From Paraburkholderia sp. NMBU_R16 (GTDB lineage: Bacteria; Pseudomonadota; Gammaproteobacteria; Burkholderiales; Burkholderiaceae), in NCBI RefSeq assembly GCF_013282575.1, contig NZ_JAAAYE010000053.1, positions 1 to 38,827 of the forward strand: a DNA stretch of 38,827 bases. Reading direction: 5' to 3'. A program made the translations under genes and the position numbers. Position 1 is the stretch's first letter. The number at the start of each line of letters is the position of its first letter. The notes beneath the pieces are model-generated. The model was not told the origin of the DNA. It was given only the letters and a program-made list of their open reading frames with translations, and did not search any database. Positions 31,317-38,700 of the stretch are shown here, in pieces.

Positions 31317-31430
31317 GATTGTCTCCTCCCTTTCTGGGATTTTCTCGTGCCACGAACCGCGGGACGGAACAGGGTCCTCGTGCCCGTCATTGCTGCGATA
31401 CGGGGTGGTGTCCGAGTGAAGCGATACGCG

Positions 31431-32501
31431 CTACCCCGGCTGCTTACGCAGCATCTCGACCACAGCATCGCCCATGTCACGTGTGCCGACGCTGCGCGTG
31501 CCTTCCTGGTGGATGTCGGCGGTCCGGTAGCCCGCAGCCAGCACCGCACGCACGGCTCGCTCGACGCGGCTCGCAGCATCTTCCATTTCGAAGCTTTCGC
31601 GCAGCATCATCGCAAGGGACAGGATGGCGGCGAGTGGGTTGGCCATGTCCTTGCCGGCGATGTCCGGAGCCGAACCGTGCACCGGCTCGTACAGACCCTT
31701 GCGGCCGGAGCCGAGCGAGGCGGAAGGCAGCATGCCGATCGACCCGGTCAGCATGGCCGCCGCATCCGAGAGAATGTCCCCGAACAGGTTGCCGGTGACG
31801 ATCACGTCGAACTGTTTCGGCCGGCGCATCAGCATCATCGCGGCAGCGTCCACGAACAGATGGCTCAGTTCGACGTCCGGATAATCGCGCCCGACGCGCG
31901 TGACTACCTCGCGCCACACCTGGCTCGCCTCCAGCACGTTGGCCTTGTCCACGGAACACAGTTTGCGGTGACGGCGGCGCGCGGCCCGGAACGCAGCGTG
32001 CGCGACACGCTCGACCTCGGACTCCGCATAACGCATCGTGTTGAAGCCCACCCGCTCGCCCGCCTGGTTAGTCTCGAACCCGCGCGGCTCGCCAAAATAG
32101 GCGTCGCCGTTCAACTCACGCACGATGACCAGGTCCAGCCCGTCCACCACTTCTGCACGCAGGGTCGACGCGCCGATCAGTTCGGGGAACATGTAGGCCG
32201 GACGGAAGTTGGCATAAAGCGTGAGCGCCTGACGCAACTGCAGCAGCCCGGTTCCCGGCCGGCGGGCCCGCGGGATCCCGGCTTCGTCGGCCACGCCGAC
32301 CGCGCCGAACAGGATTGCGTCGGCCTTGCGCGCGAGCTCGAGCGTCGGCTCCGGCAACGGTACTCCGTGCGCCTCGATGCCGGCCTCGCCGATGGCCGCC
32401 TCCTGCGTCTCGGCATGGGGTGCCACGACCCGCAGGACCTTGAGAGCCTGGGCCAGTACTTCCGGACCGATACCATCGCCTGGCATGACTGCAATCTTCA
32501 T
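31431..32501 (-). CDS. leuB: 3-isopropylmalate dehydrogenase paralogue
   Basis: A 356-residue beta-decarboxylating dehydrogenase. It shows [40 protein letters not shown] with the substrate Arg (the usual PEQGLL is PGTGLL), the Tyr in [14 protein letters not shown], the catalytic Lys in [12 protein letters not shown], the metal Asp pair in [15 protein letters not shown], and [18 protein letters not shown] for NAD binding. In leucine synthesis it converts 3-isopropylmalate to 2-oxoisocaproate; paralogues act on malate, tartrate, homoisocitrate or methylmalates. AAGGAG before the ATG at 32501 fixes the start. It is 34 bp after leuD. No leuA-like synthase is nearby, and the operon continues into an importer and catabolic enzymes, so a degradative role on a 2- or 3-alkylmalate-like compound is plausible. 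Confidence 0.88.
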   Translation of the reverse strand: MKIAVMPGDGIGPEVLAQALKVLRVVAPHAETQEAAIGEAGIEAHGVPLPEPTLELARKADAILFGAVGVADEAGIPRARRPGTGLLQLRQALTLYANFRPAYMFPELIGASTLRAEVVDGLDLVIVRELNGDAYFGEPRGFETNQAGERVGFNTMRYAESEVERVAHAAFRAARRRHRKLCSVDKANVLEASQVWREVVTRVGRDYPDVELSHLFVDAAAMMLMRRPKQFDVIVTGNLFGDILSDAAAMLTGSIGMLPSASLGSGRKGLYEPVHGSAPDIAGKDMANPLAAILSLAMMLRESFEMEDAASRVERAVRAVLAAGYRTADIHQEGTRSVGTRDMGDAVVEMLRKQPG

Positions 32502-32535
32502 CTGAACATCTCCTTTTGTTCTCGGGAAAAGCGCT

Positions 32536-33132
32536 TTAAGAGGTCTCTGCGCGGCTGCGCTCGAATGCGTCGATGCGGTCCTGTTGCGACAGCGTGTAGT
32601 CGATTTCGTCCATGCCGCGCAGCAGGCACGCTTTGGCGAAGGGCTCCATGTCGAAAGCATGGATAGAGCCGTCCGGCAAAGTCACGATTTGTGCGGGCAG
32701 GTCGACGGCAATGCGACCGCCGGGGCTGGCCGACAAGGTGTCCAGCAGAGGCAACACCACGGCCTCCGGCAACACGATGGGCAGCAGCCCGTTCTTCAGA
32801 CAGTTGATGAAGAAGATGTCACCGAAGCTCGGCGCAATCGCCGCGCGAATGCCGTAGTCGTATAGCGCCCATACCGCGTGCTCCCGCGAGGATCCACATC
32901 CGAAGTTGTGGTTCGCCACGACGATGCGCGAGTCGCGGTAAGCCGCCCGGTTGAGGACGAAGTCGGGCTGTTCCGCGCCATCCGGGCCAAAGCGCAACGA
33001 CCGGAACAGGAAATTGCCGAAATTGTCGGACCGCGGTTTTTGCAAGAAGCGAGCTGGCAGGATCTGATCGGTATCGCAGTTGATTGCGACGATCGGGACG
33101 GCCGCCGCGTCGAGGTAGGTCAGGCTTTCCAT
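32536..33132 (-). CDS. leuD: 3-isopropylmalate dehydratase small subunit paralogue
   Basis: A 198-residue swivel-domain subunit. The conserved [16 protein letters not shown] (about residues 19-34) and the substrate-recognition loop [14 protein letters not shown] near 76 identify Leu[24 protein letters not shown] is equally typical. With the large subunit it isomerises 2-isopropylmalate to 3-isopropylmalate by dehydration and rehydration. GGGAG seven bases before the ATG at 33132 decides the start; the longer frame to 33339 overlaps leuC in another frame. Only two bases separate it from the leuC stop codon, so the two subunits are made together. Confidence 0.92.
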   Translation of the reverse strand: MESLTYLDAAAVPIVAINCDTDQILPARFLQKPRSDNFGNFLFRSLRFGPDGAEQPDFVLNRAAYRDSRIVVANHNFGCGSSREHAVWALYDYGIRAAIAPSFGDIFFINCLKNGLLPIVLPEAVVLPLLDTLSASPGGRIAVDLPAQIVTLPDGSIHAFDMEPFAKACLLRGMDEIDYTLSQQDRIDAFERSRAETS

Positions 33133-33134
33133 GT

Positions 33135-34565
33135 TCACGCTCCCAGCAGACGGCGCACGTCGGTCAGACGCCCCGTCACGGCGGCGGCCGCTGCCATGGC
33201 CGGACTCATCAGATGCGTGCGCACGCCGGGGCCCTGGCGGTCTATGAAATTGCGATTCGACGTGGACGCGCAGCGCTGCCCTGGCGCGGCCGTGTCGCCG
33301 TTGGTCGCGAGGCACATGGAGCAGCCGGGAAAGCGCCATTCGAACCCGGCCTGTATGAACACACGATCGAGCCCTTCCGCTTCGGCCTGCGCGCGGACCT
33401 CATGAGAGCCTGGGACGACCCACGCCTCGACGCCCGGCGCGATGCGTCGGCCGCGCGCGACTTCTGCCGCGCTGCGCATGTCCTCGATGCGGCCGTTCGT
33501 GCATGAGCCGATGAATACCCTGTCGATTGCCACGCCCTCGAGCGCTTCGTGCGCACGCAATCCCATGTAGTCGAGCGCGTGCGCCATCGCGGCGCGAACA
33601 TCGGGGTCGACCTGCCGGGCGGGATCGGGCACACGGTCGTCGATGCCGCAGGCATACCCGGGCGTGGTCCCCCACGTCACCATGGGCGCGATCGCGGCCA
33701 CGTCTATATGCACTTCTCGGTCGAACGTCGCGCCGGCATCGGTCGATAGCGTGCGCCAGTACACCATCGCGCGGTCCCGCTCGTCGTCCACGGGCGCGTA
33801 AGGTCGCCCCGCCAGATACGCGACGGTGATTCCGTCGGGGGCGATCATGCCGGCGCGTCCGCCTGCCTCGATGGTCATATTGCACAGCGTCAGCCGGCCT
33901 TCCATCGACATGCCCTTGATCGCGGAGCCGGCGTATTCGATAACGTGGCCTGCCGCGCCGGCGACGCCGATCCGTGCAATTACCGCGAGAATCAGATCTT
34001 TTGCGCTAACGCCCGCGCCCGGGATGCCGTCGAGCGTGACGCGCATGTTTTTCGATTTGCGCTGCCACAGACATTGCGTTGCGAGCACGTGGGCCACTTC
34101 GGTTGCTCCGATACCGAACGCGAGCGCCCCTACTGCGCCGTGCGTCGACGTGTGGCTGTCCGCGCAGACAATGGCCATGCCTGGCAGGCTCAGGCCCTGC
34201 TCCGGTCCGACTACATGGACGATGCCGCGCCGCCGGTCTTCCATGCCGAAGAGCGTGATGCGCGATTCCGCCGAGTCTCTTTGCAGCGCCTCGATCATCG
34301 CGCGCCGTTCGGGATCGCGCACCGCTGCGAGATCATTTGCAGCGCTGGATACGTAATGATCGGCCGTGCCGAAAATGCGCTCGGGCGAACGCGGCTTGAG
34401 CCCTCGCTCGCGCAACAGATCGAACGACTGCGCGGTGACGTCGTGAATGAAATGCCGGTCGATGAACAACAGATCCTGTCCGTCGTCGCGCGACATGACC
34501 CGGTGACTGTCCCAGATCTTGTCATAGAGAGTACGCGGGCCGGCCGCTCCCTGGTCGAGTTGCAT
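33135..34565 (-). CDS. leuC: 3-isopropylmalate dehydratase large subunit paralogue
   Basis: A 476-residue aconitase-superfamily subunit of the LeuC length class. It opens with RTLYDKIWDSH, then LLFIDRHFIHDVTAQSF, VCADSHTSTHGAVGALAFG, and the three Cys ligands of the 4Fe-4S cluster in FIGSCTNGRIEDM and PGCSMCLATNGD. The C-terminal CASTSNRNFIDRQGPGVRTH is canonical. All catalytic parts look intact. The start at 34565 matches the usual LeuC N-terminus; ATGs at 34583 and further upstream lack better signals, and none has a strong Shine-Dalgarno. It is the first gene of module 3, with 267 bp upstream that contain an imperfect dyad. It may serve leucine synthesis as a second copy, or isomerise another 2-alkylmalate. 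Confidence 0.92.
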   Translation of the reverse strand: MQLDQGAAGPRTLYDKIWDSHRVMSRDDGQDLLFIDRHFIHDVTAQSFDLLRERGLKPRSPERIFGTADHYVSSAANDLAAVRDPERRAMIEALQRDSAESRITLFGMEDRRRGIVHVVGPEQGLSLPGMAIVCADSHTSTHGAVGALAFGIGATEVAHVLATQCLWQRKSKNMRVTLDGIPGAGVSAKDLILAVIARIGVAGAAGHVIEYAGSAIKGMSMEGRLTLCNMTIEAGGRAGMIAPDGITVAYLAGRPYAPVDDERDRAMVYWRTLSTDAGATFDREVHIDVAAIAPMVTWGTTPGYACGIDDRVPDPARQVDPDVRAAMAHALDYMGLRAHEALEGVAIDRVFIGSCTNGRIEDMRSAAEVARGRRIAPGVEAWVVPGSHEVRAQAEAEGLDRVFIQAGFEWRFPGCSMCLATNGDTAAPGQRCASTSNRNFIDRQGPGVRTHLMSPAMAAAAAVTGRLTDVRRLLGA

Positions 34566-34615
34566 CGCTTCGTCTCGCTCCATCAGTGTGTCGACTGCGG
34601 CAACCGCAGCCATGC

Positions 34616-34641
34616 GGTTTGCAGTCGATCGGTGTGCAACC
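34616..34641. promoter_or_regulatory. Imperfect dyad upstream of leuC, possible operator
   Basis: GGTTTGCA (34616-34623) and TGCAACC (34635-34641) form an inverted repeat with one extra base in one arm, 50-75 bp upstream of the leuC start. I could not place a convincing promoter nearby. The rest of the 267-bp gap (34566-34832) shows no gene. Confidence 0.3.
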
Positions 34642-34832
34642 ATGATGCACGAGGCGAGCGGGCTTGTTCGTGGTGTTTTGGAAAGGCACCATCGCCGATC
34701 GCGATGACGAACTCACTTCGCGATCGAGGCAGCCCGGTAAGCGATAGCGTTGCGCGCATGTCGGCTCGCGCGCGGCGGCTTGTCCTGAATGAGCATGCCG
34801 CCGTCATGCACTGCCCGGGCGGCGCGACGCAC

Positions 34833-35549
34833 TCAGCCCTGCGAGAACTGCTTGCCGACGAATGCGATATGCGCATGCATGGCCCGGAACGCTGCATCGG
34901 GACGGTGTGCTCGGATAGCGCGAAAGATCGCAGTGTGCTGCTCGAGCCGCATCAATGCGAGATCGTTCGCATCGAGCGGAATGTTCGACGCTTCGTACGT
35001 GTTGTTGGTGATGTGTTCGCGCAGCAGCGTGATAACGCTGCTGTAGAAATGACTGAGCATCAGGTTGTGCGATGCGATCGCCAGCACTGCATGAAACTCG
35101 GTATCCGCTTGTGCCTCCGCATCGACATCGTGGTTATGCACCGCGTCATGCATGCGCTCGAGAATCGAGCCCATGTCGTTCAGTTCATCCGGCGTTGCGC
35201 GTTGCGCGGCGAAGCGCGCGGCGGCGCACTCGAACACGAGACGAAACTCGAGTGTGTCCTCACGCGCCGGCGGACTTTCCGCGATAAGCGGCAGCCATGG
35301 CGCGCCCAGCCGTGCCGGTTGCTGATCGCTGACGAACAGCCCGCTGCCGCGCCGGGTTTCCAGCAAACCGCGCGCGGCGAGACGCTGGATCGCCTCCCGC
35401 ACGGTCGCGCGCGAGGTGACGAACTCCGCCGCAAGTTCGCGCTCCGAGGGCAGGCGCGTTTCGCCTCGCCACTTGGCCCGGAGGATGCGGGCTTCCAGTT
35501 CCTTGACGACGCGCGAGAGCGCGTTTCGCGCAGTGCCCGACAGTGCCAT
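34833..35549 (-). CDS. GntR-family transcriptional regulator, FadR/FCD subfamily
   Basis: A 238-residue FCD regulator. The winged helix-turn-helix (about residues 10-75) has LPSERELAAEFVTSRATVRE, then AIQRLAARGLLETRRGSGLFV. The FCD domain follows (about 95-230) with EFRLVFECAAARFAAQ and the metal-binding His residues expected around EFHAVLAIASHN and QHTAIFRAIRAH. Such proteins sense hexuronates, aldonates or other hydroxy acids. GGAGAG before the ATG at 35549 supports the start. It is divergent from the UxaA/GarD-type gene; the 132-bp gap holds a perfect TGGTCAGACCA dyad, a textbook FadR-type site, 23 bp before its own start. Autoregulation and control of the dehydratase gene are both likely. 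Confidence 0.93.
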   Translation of the reverse strand: MALSGTARNALSRVVKELEARILRAKWRGETRLPSERELAAEFVTSRATVREAIQRLAARGLLETRRGSGLFVSDQQPARLGAPWLPLIAESPPAREDTLEFRLVFECAAARFAAQRATPDELNDMGSILERMHDAVHNHDVDAEAQADTEFHAVLAIASHNLMLSHFYSSVITLLREHITNNTYEASNIPLDANDLALMRLEQHTAIFRAIRAHRPDAAFRAMHAHIAFVGKQFSQG

Positions 35550-35571
35550 GACATCTCTCCAAATCGCTCGC

Positions 35572-35582
35572 TGGTCAGACCA
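35572..35582. promoter_or_regulatory. FadR-type GntR operator between gntR and the dehydratase gene
   Basis: TGGTCAGACCA is a perfect 11-bp dyad and fits the TGGTNNNACCA consensus of FadR/FCD regulators. It lies 23 bp upstream of the gntR start and 100 bp upstream of the dehydratase start, in the shared divergent control region. Confidence 0.7.
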
Positions 35583-35681
35583 ATTTCCAGATCGTCCGCG
35601 ATTATTTCATCATCGCGACTCCCGACACCTGTGCCGACCGGCGCCCCATAAAAGCTATTCGTTCGAACATGGAGGACGATT

Positions 35682-37208
35682 ATGACCCCGCTTTCACGCG
35701 CGCTCAAACTGCACGCCACCGACGACGTCGCAATCGCGCGCAATGCAATCACCCAGGGCACGACGCTCGATGAATTCGATGGACTCGTCGCGCTCGGCAA
35801 CATTCCCGCCGCACACAAGATCGCGTTGCGCCCGATCGCGCAAGGCGAAGCACTGCGCCGCTATGGGCAGATCATCGGCTTCGCCACGCAGGCCATTGCA
35901 CCGGGAGAGCACGTCCATACGCACAACGTGTCGATCGGCGCGTTCGATCGCGACTACGCGTTCAGCAGCGACGTAAAGCCGGTCGGCGAGGCCTCACAGC
36001 CGTTGACGTTCCAGGGCTTTCTGCGCGCCGACGGCCGCGTTGCCACGCGCAACTACATTGGCGTGGTCAGCACGGTCAACTGCTCCGCCACCGTCAGCAA
36101 ACGCGTCGCGCAACATTTCGCCGCGCACGGCGCGCTCGATGCCTATCCGAACGTCGACGGCATCGTGCCGATCACACACAGCTTCGGGTGCTGCATCGAT
36201 CACAACGGCGAAGGCATCCAGCAGTTGCGCCGTACGATTGGCGGCTACGTGAAGCATGCGAATTTCGCAGGCGTGCTGGTGATCGGACTGGGGTGCGAAG
36301 CGAACCAGATGGGCGCGCTGTTCGTCGCGGAGAACGTGCGAAGCGGTCCGATGATCGTGCCGCTCGTCATGCAGGAACTCGGCGGCACGCAGAAGACCAT
36401 CGATGCTGCGATTGCCGCGATCAACGCGATGCTGCCGCAGGCTAACCGCGTCGAACGCGAACCGCTGCCGGTCTCGCACCTGAACGTGGCGTTGCAATGC
36501 GGCGGCTCCGACGGCTATTCGGGCATTACCGCGAACCCCGCGCTCGGCGCGGCCGTCGACCTGCTGGTGCAGCATGGCGGCACCGCCATCCTCAGCGAAA
36601 CGCCTGAAATCTACGGCGCTGAACATCTGTTGACGCGGCGGGCGATTTCGCGCGAAGTCGGCGAGAAGATCGTCGAGCGGATTCACTGGTGGGAAGATTA
36701 CGCAGAGCGTGAGAAAGGCAGCATCGACAACAATCCGACTCCGGGCAATAAAACGGGCGGCCTCACGACGATTCTCGAAAAATCGCTCGGCGCGGTGGCA
36801 AAGAGCGGCTCCACGCCGTTGATGGGCGTGTATCGGTATGCCGAACCGGTCGATACACATGGCCTCGTTTTCATGGATGCGCCCGGCTACGATCCGATGG
36901 GCGCAACCGGTCAGATCGCGGGCGGCGCGAATCTCGTGGTGTTCACCACTGGCCGCGGTTCGTGTTTCGGCGCGAAACCCGCCCCGTCGATCAAGCTCGC
37001 CACCAATACCGGCATGTTCAATCGCATGCGCGACGACATGGACATCAATTGCGGCGACATCATGGAAGGCAGCGTGACCGTGCAGCAGAAAGGCGAGGAA
37101 ATTTTCCACGCAATCCTGCGGGTGGCCTCGGGTGAAAAGAGCCGCAGCGAAGCCCTGGGTGTCGGCGACGATGAGTTCGTGCCATGGATGATCGGCGCGC
37201 AGATGTGA
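35682..37208 (+). CDS. UxaA/GarD-family sugar-acid dehydratase (altronate or galactarate dehydratase type)
   Basis: A 508-residue protein with an N-terminal SAF domain (about residues 1-100, RALKLHATDDVAIARNAI) fused to the UxaA/GarD catalytic domain. Motifs are GFLRADGRVATRNYIGVVST then VNCSATVSKRV near 112-140, HSFGCCIDHNGEG, VIGLGCEANQMGALFV, LQCGGSDGYSGITANPA and TTGRGSCFGAKPAPSIKLATN. The C-terminal DDEFVPWMIGAQM is GarD-like. These enzymes dehydrate D-altronate or galactarate to 2-keto-3-deoxy acids using a divalent metal. GGAGG six bases upstream supports the ATG at 35682. It stands alone after the divergent gntR; no dedicated aldolase or transporter follows, since integrase debris begins about 110 bp downstream. 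A weak hairpin (37229-37243) could end transcription. Confidence 0.9.
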   Translation: MTPLSRALKLHATDDVAIARNAITQGTTLDEFDGLVALGNIPAAHKIALRPIAQGEALRRYGQIIGFATQAIAPGEHVHTHNVSIGAFDRDYAFSSDVKPVGEASQPLTFQGFLRADGRVATRNYIGVVSTVNCSATVSKRVAQHFAAHGALDAYPNVDGIVPITHSFGCCIDHNGEGIQQLRRTIGGYVKHANFAGVLVIGLGCEANQMGALFVAENVRSGPMIVPLVMQELGGTQKTIDAAIAAINAMLPQANRVEREPLPVSHLNVALQCGGSDGYSGITANPALGAAVDLLVQHGGTAILSETPEIYGAEHLLTRRAISREVGEKIVERIHWWEDYAEREKGSIDNNPTPGNKTGGLTTILEKSLGAVAKSGSTPLMGVYRYAEPVDTHGLVFMDAPGYDPMGATGQIAGGANLVVFTTGRGSCFGAKPAPSIKLATNTGMFNRMRDDMDINCGDIMEGSVTVQQKGEEIFHAILRVASGEKSRSEALGVGDDEFVPWMIGAQM

Positions 37209-37320
37209 GCGGCGCTGCCGGCGGCGACCGCGCAACAAGCGCGCCGTTTGATCCGGCGCCCGTCTGCGAGCAGGCAGCGCGGCGTGGTCTCATTCGACGC
37301 GCGCGGCCGCCGTCATCGGA

Positions 37321-37736
37321 TCAGCAACTGGAACGGCGCGGAGTCGTGTAAGGTCGAGGACGCAATACGCGGCAAACCACCAGATGAGCGTCGCGCGTAT
37401 CGGCAAGAACATGCGCTTTCACCGCGTCGAGGATCACTTCGATTCGTCCTCGCACGCCGCTCGCCGTTTCGGGCTTCTTGAGCCAAATGGGTTGGAGAAC
37501 GCGCACGACCATCGGCGTGTCAAAGTCGCGCACATCGACCTTGCCGATAATCGGATAGGCGTAGGTAGCGAGCGTGTTCTCCCACTTCTGGGCGTGCTTC
37601 TTGTTTTTCCATTCCACCGGGAGCGCCGTTCGCCGATTTCTGCAAAGACAGCCCACCACCGTCGGTGGTAATAGCCCGGCGCGATCTCCCGCGAGATGCG
37701 CAAAGCATTGAGGCGATGAAGTTGTTTGGAGCCCAT
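37321..37736 (-). pseudogene. P4-type tyrosine integrase remnant, N-terminal part, frameshifted
   Basis: Three reading frames together spell the start of a phage P4-type integrase. From the ATG at 37736 comes MGSKQLHRLNALRISREIAPGYY-like sequence (N-terminal DUF4102-type domain). A second frame then continues DGGGLSLQKSANGAPGG near 37665-37615. A third frame continues with the core-binding domain, EWKNKKHAQKWENTLATYAY, then PIIGKVDVRDFDTPMVVRVL and ETASGVRGRIEVILDAVKAH, to about 37411. Two frameshifts are thus needed, and the catalytic domain with its Arg-His-Arg-Tyr residues is absent. The gene cannot make a working recombinase. It marks a former genomic-island end next to the catabolic block. 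Confidence 0.75.
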
Positions 37737-37738
37737 GG

Positions 37739-37785
37739 CCTACCCACAAATCTACCCACAAACCATGCTGCGATTATGTGGGTAG
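37739..37785. repeat. Direct and inverted 9-bp repeats beside the integrase remnant
   Basis: CTACCCACA occurs twice in direct orientation (the first with start at 37740, the second at 37752) and once inverted as TGTGGGTAG (37777-37785). The set lies directly upstream of the former integrase start. Such clustered sites suit arm-type integrase or excisionase binding, or an attachment region, but no tRNA gene is adjacent. A short frame from 37776 ends in KTKKTPAK and looks like a gene-end fragment. Confidence 0.5.
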
Positions 37786-37923
37786 CCCTGGGAGGCGGCA
37801 AGAACATCAAGACCAAGAAAACGCCCGCCAAATAAGGCTGAGCGAGGTTTCCTGAGAATCGGCGAGACCGCCTGAGAAGCTTGACTGGCGGAGAGAGGGG
37901 GATTCGAAAAATGTTAATGAAAT

Positions 37924-37987
37924 CAAGGCAGCATTGCCTTGTCCCGTGCTCCTGTTTCGCCCCGGTGGACAAGTTCCGTTGTCCACC
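37924..37987. other. Two strong stem-loops between integrase remnant and RHH gene
   Basis: A perfect 7-bp stem CAAGGCA / TGCCTTG with a 4-nt loop (37924-37941) is followed by a perfect 9-bp stem GGTGGACAA / TTGTCCACC with a 6-nt loop (37964-37987). Neither is followed by a T-tract on either strand, so the second is at best an imperfect terminator for the RHH gene that ends 42 bp away. They could also be folding sites of a mobile element. Nothing else is recognisable in 37786-38028. Confidence 0.5.
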
Positions 37988-38028
37988 CGGGGGACACGTG
38001 CAGGGAAGTCTAGCACCGTTAGCTCGCC

Positions 38029-38349
38029 TCAGTTGTTATCCCACTCCTCGGTGCTGTCGTAGCGATTCTCCGGCTTCGCGGCTTCCTCGTCACTTTCAAC
38101 CTGCGCGCGGTCCTCCGCTTCCATCTCCGCCTTCGTCAATAACCGGTTCGCCTCGTTACGCGTCTTTGCGACTGCATCAAGCAATGCGCTATGAGACAGC
38201 ACATAGCGCTCCAATAACTCCCGCACTACTTCTGACGTGTTTTTCTTCGTCACGAACTGGAGCACTTCAAGCTGATCCAGCAGCGTGACGGGAACCCTCA
38301 CGTGCATCATTCGCGTGTCGCCCCCCTTTGGCCGCCCCCTCGTCGCCAT
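38029..38349 (-). CDS. Ribbon-helix-helix (CopG/Arc-type) DNA-binding protein
   Basis: A 106-residue protein. After a basic start (MATRGRPKGGD) comes a short beta strand MMHVRVPVTLLDQL and two helices ending VVRELLERYVLSHS, the pattern of the ribbon-helix-helix fold (about residues 12-55). The rest is a charged helix and an acidic tail (about 65-106). RHH proteins repress plasmid copy-number, antitoxin or transfer genes. TAGGAG eight bases before the ATG at 38349 supports the start. No toxin gene is adjacent. An inverted repeat TGATAC / GTATCA with arms at 38353-38358 and 38384-38389 lies just upstream and may be its own operator. Composition is lower in GC than the neighbouring catabolic genes, consistent with mobile DNA. 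Confidence 0.75.
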   Translation of the reverse strand: MATRGRPKGGDTRMMHVRVPVTLLDQLEVLQFVTKKNTSEVVRELLERYVLSHSALLDAVAKTRNEANRLLTKAEMEAEDRAQVESDEEAAKPENRYDSTEEWDNN

Positions 38350-38480
38350 TTCTGATACTCCTATCTCAACAATTTTGGACAGTGTATCAGGCCACCGGGA
38401 CGCCGTCCAGGCCGCACACGAGGGTTTACACCTACGTCAACTTTGTTTTCTTGCGATACAAATCTCATGTATAGTTCGCT
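38350..38480. other. Intergenic control region upstream of the RHH gene and structured block
   Basis: No gene is visible. It contains the RHH operator candidate (TGATAC / GTATCA, arms 31 bp apart) and, on the plus strand, a TATAGT element at 38470-38475 that could be a -10 box for the structured block beyond it; no good -35 element is present at the normal distance. Confidence 0.3.
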
Positions 38481-38700
38481 CTGCGATGTTTAGGAGAACC
38501 TCCCGGCACGGCGACCGGACCAGAGGGACGGGGCAACGGCTCCTGACAGGTCCGGCGGCACGGAGAGGCTACCTAGAGCCAGCCACGATAACAGCGAAGC
38601 TAGGGTGTCGCGGAGGGAAACCAATGCGAAGCCGGAATACAGCTAGTCGTAGCATACCCGGCACGAATCGACGGTAGCGCAGTGCATGAGGAGCGCAAGC
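38481..38700 (+). ncRNA. Candidate structured non-coding RNA block, family unknown
   Basis: About 220 bases without a plausible protein but with ordered complementary segments. CCGGACC (38515-38521) pairs with GGTCCGG (38549-38555). GGCT (38567-38570) pairs with AGCC (38577-38580). GCGA (38594-38597) pairs with TCGC (38608-38611). A nested hairpin pairs GCCGG (38631-38635) with CCGGC (38658-38662) and, inside it, GCTA with TAGC around a GTCG loop. A TATAGT box lies just upstream. The density of stems in series resembles group II intron domain I or the long guide RNAs of transposon-encoded nucleases, but I recognise no diagnostic motif and no partner protein is in the window. Confidence 0.35.

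Noticed and set aside
33945-35651. A 568-codon plus-strand frame antisense to leuC and gntR
   Set aside because: Both minus-strand genes have complete conserved motifs; the plus-strand product has no recognisable domain.
35994-37238. A 414-codon minus-strand frame antisense to the dehydratase gene
   Set aside because: Shadow of a strongly conserved UxaA/GarD coding sequence; Arg/His-rich with no domain.
38481-38700. Firm assignment of the structured block to an IscB guide RNA or a group II intron
   Set aside because: No IscB, TnpB or reverse transcriptase is in the window and I see no diagnostic motif such as intron domain V; kept only as an unassigned candidate RNA.
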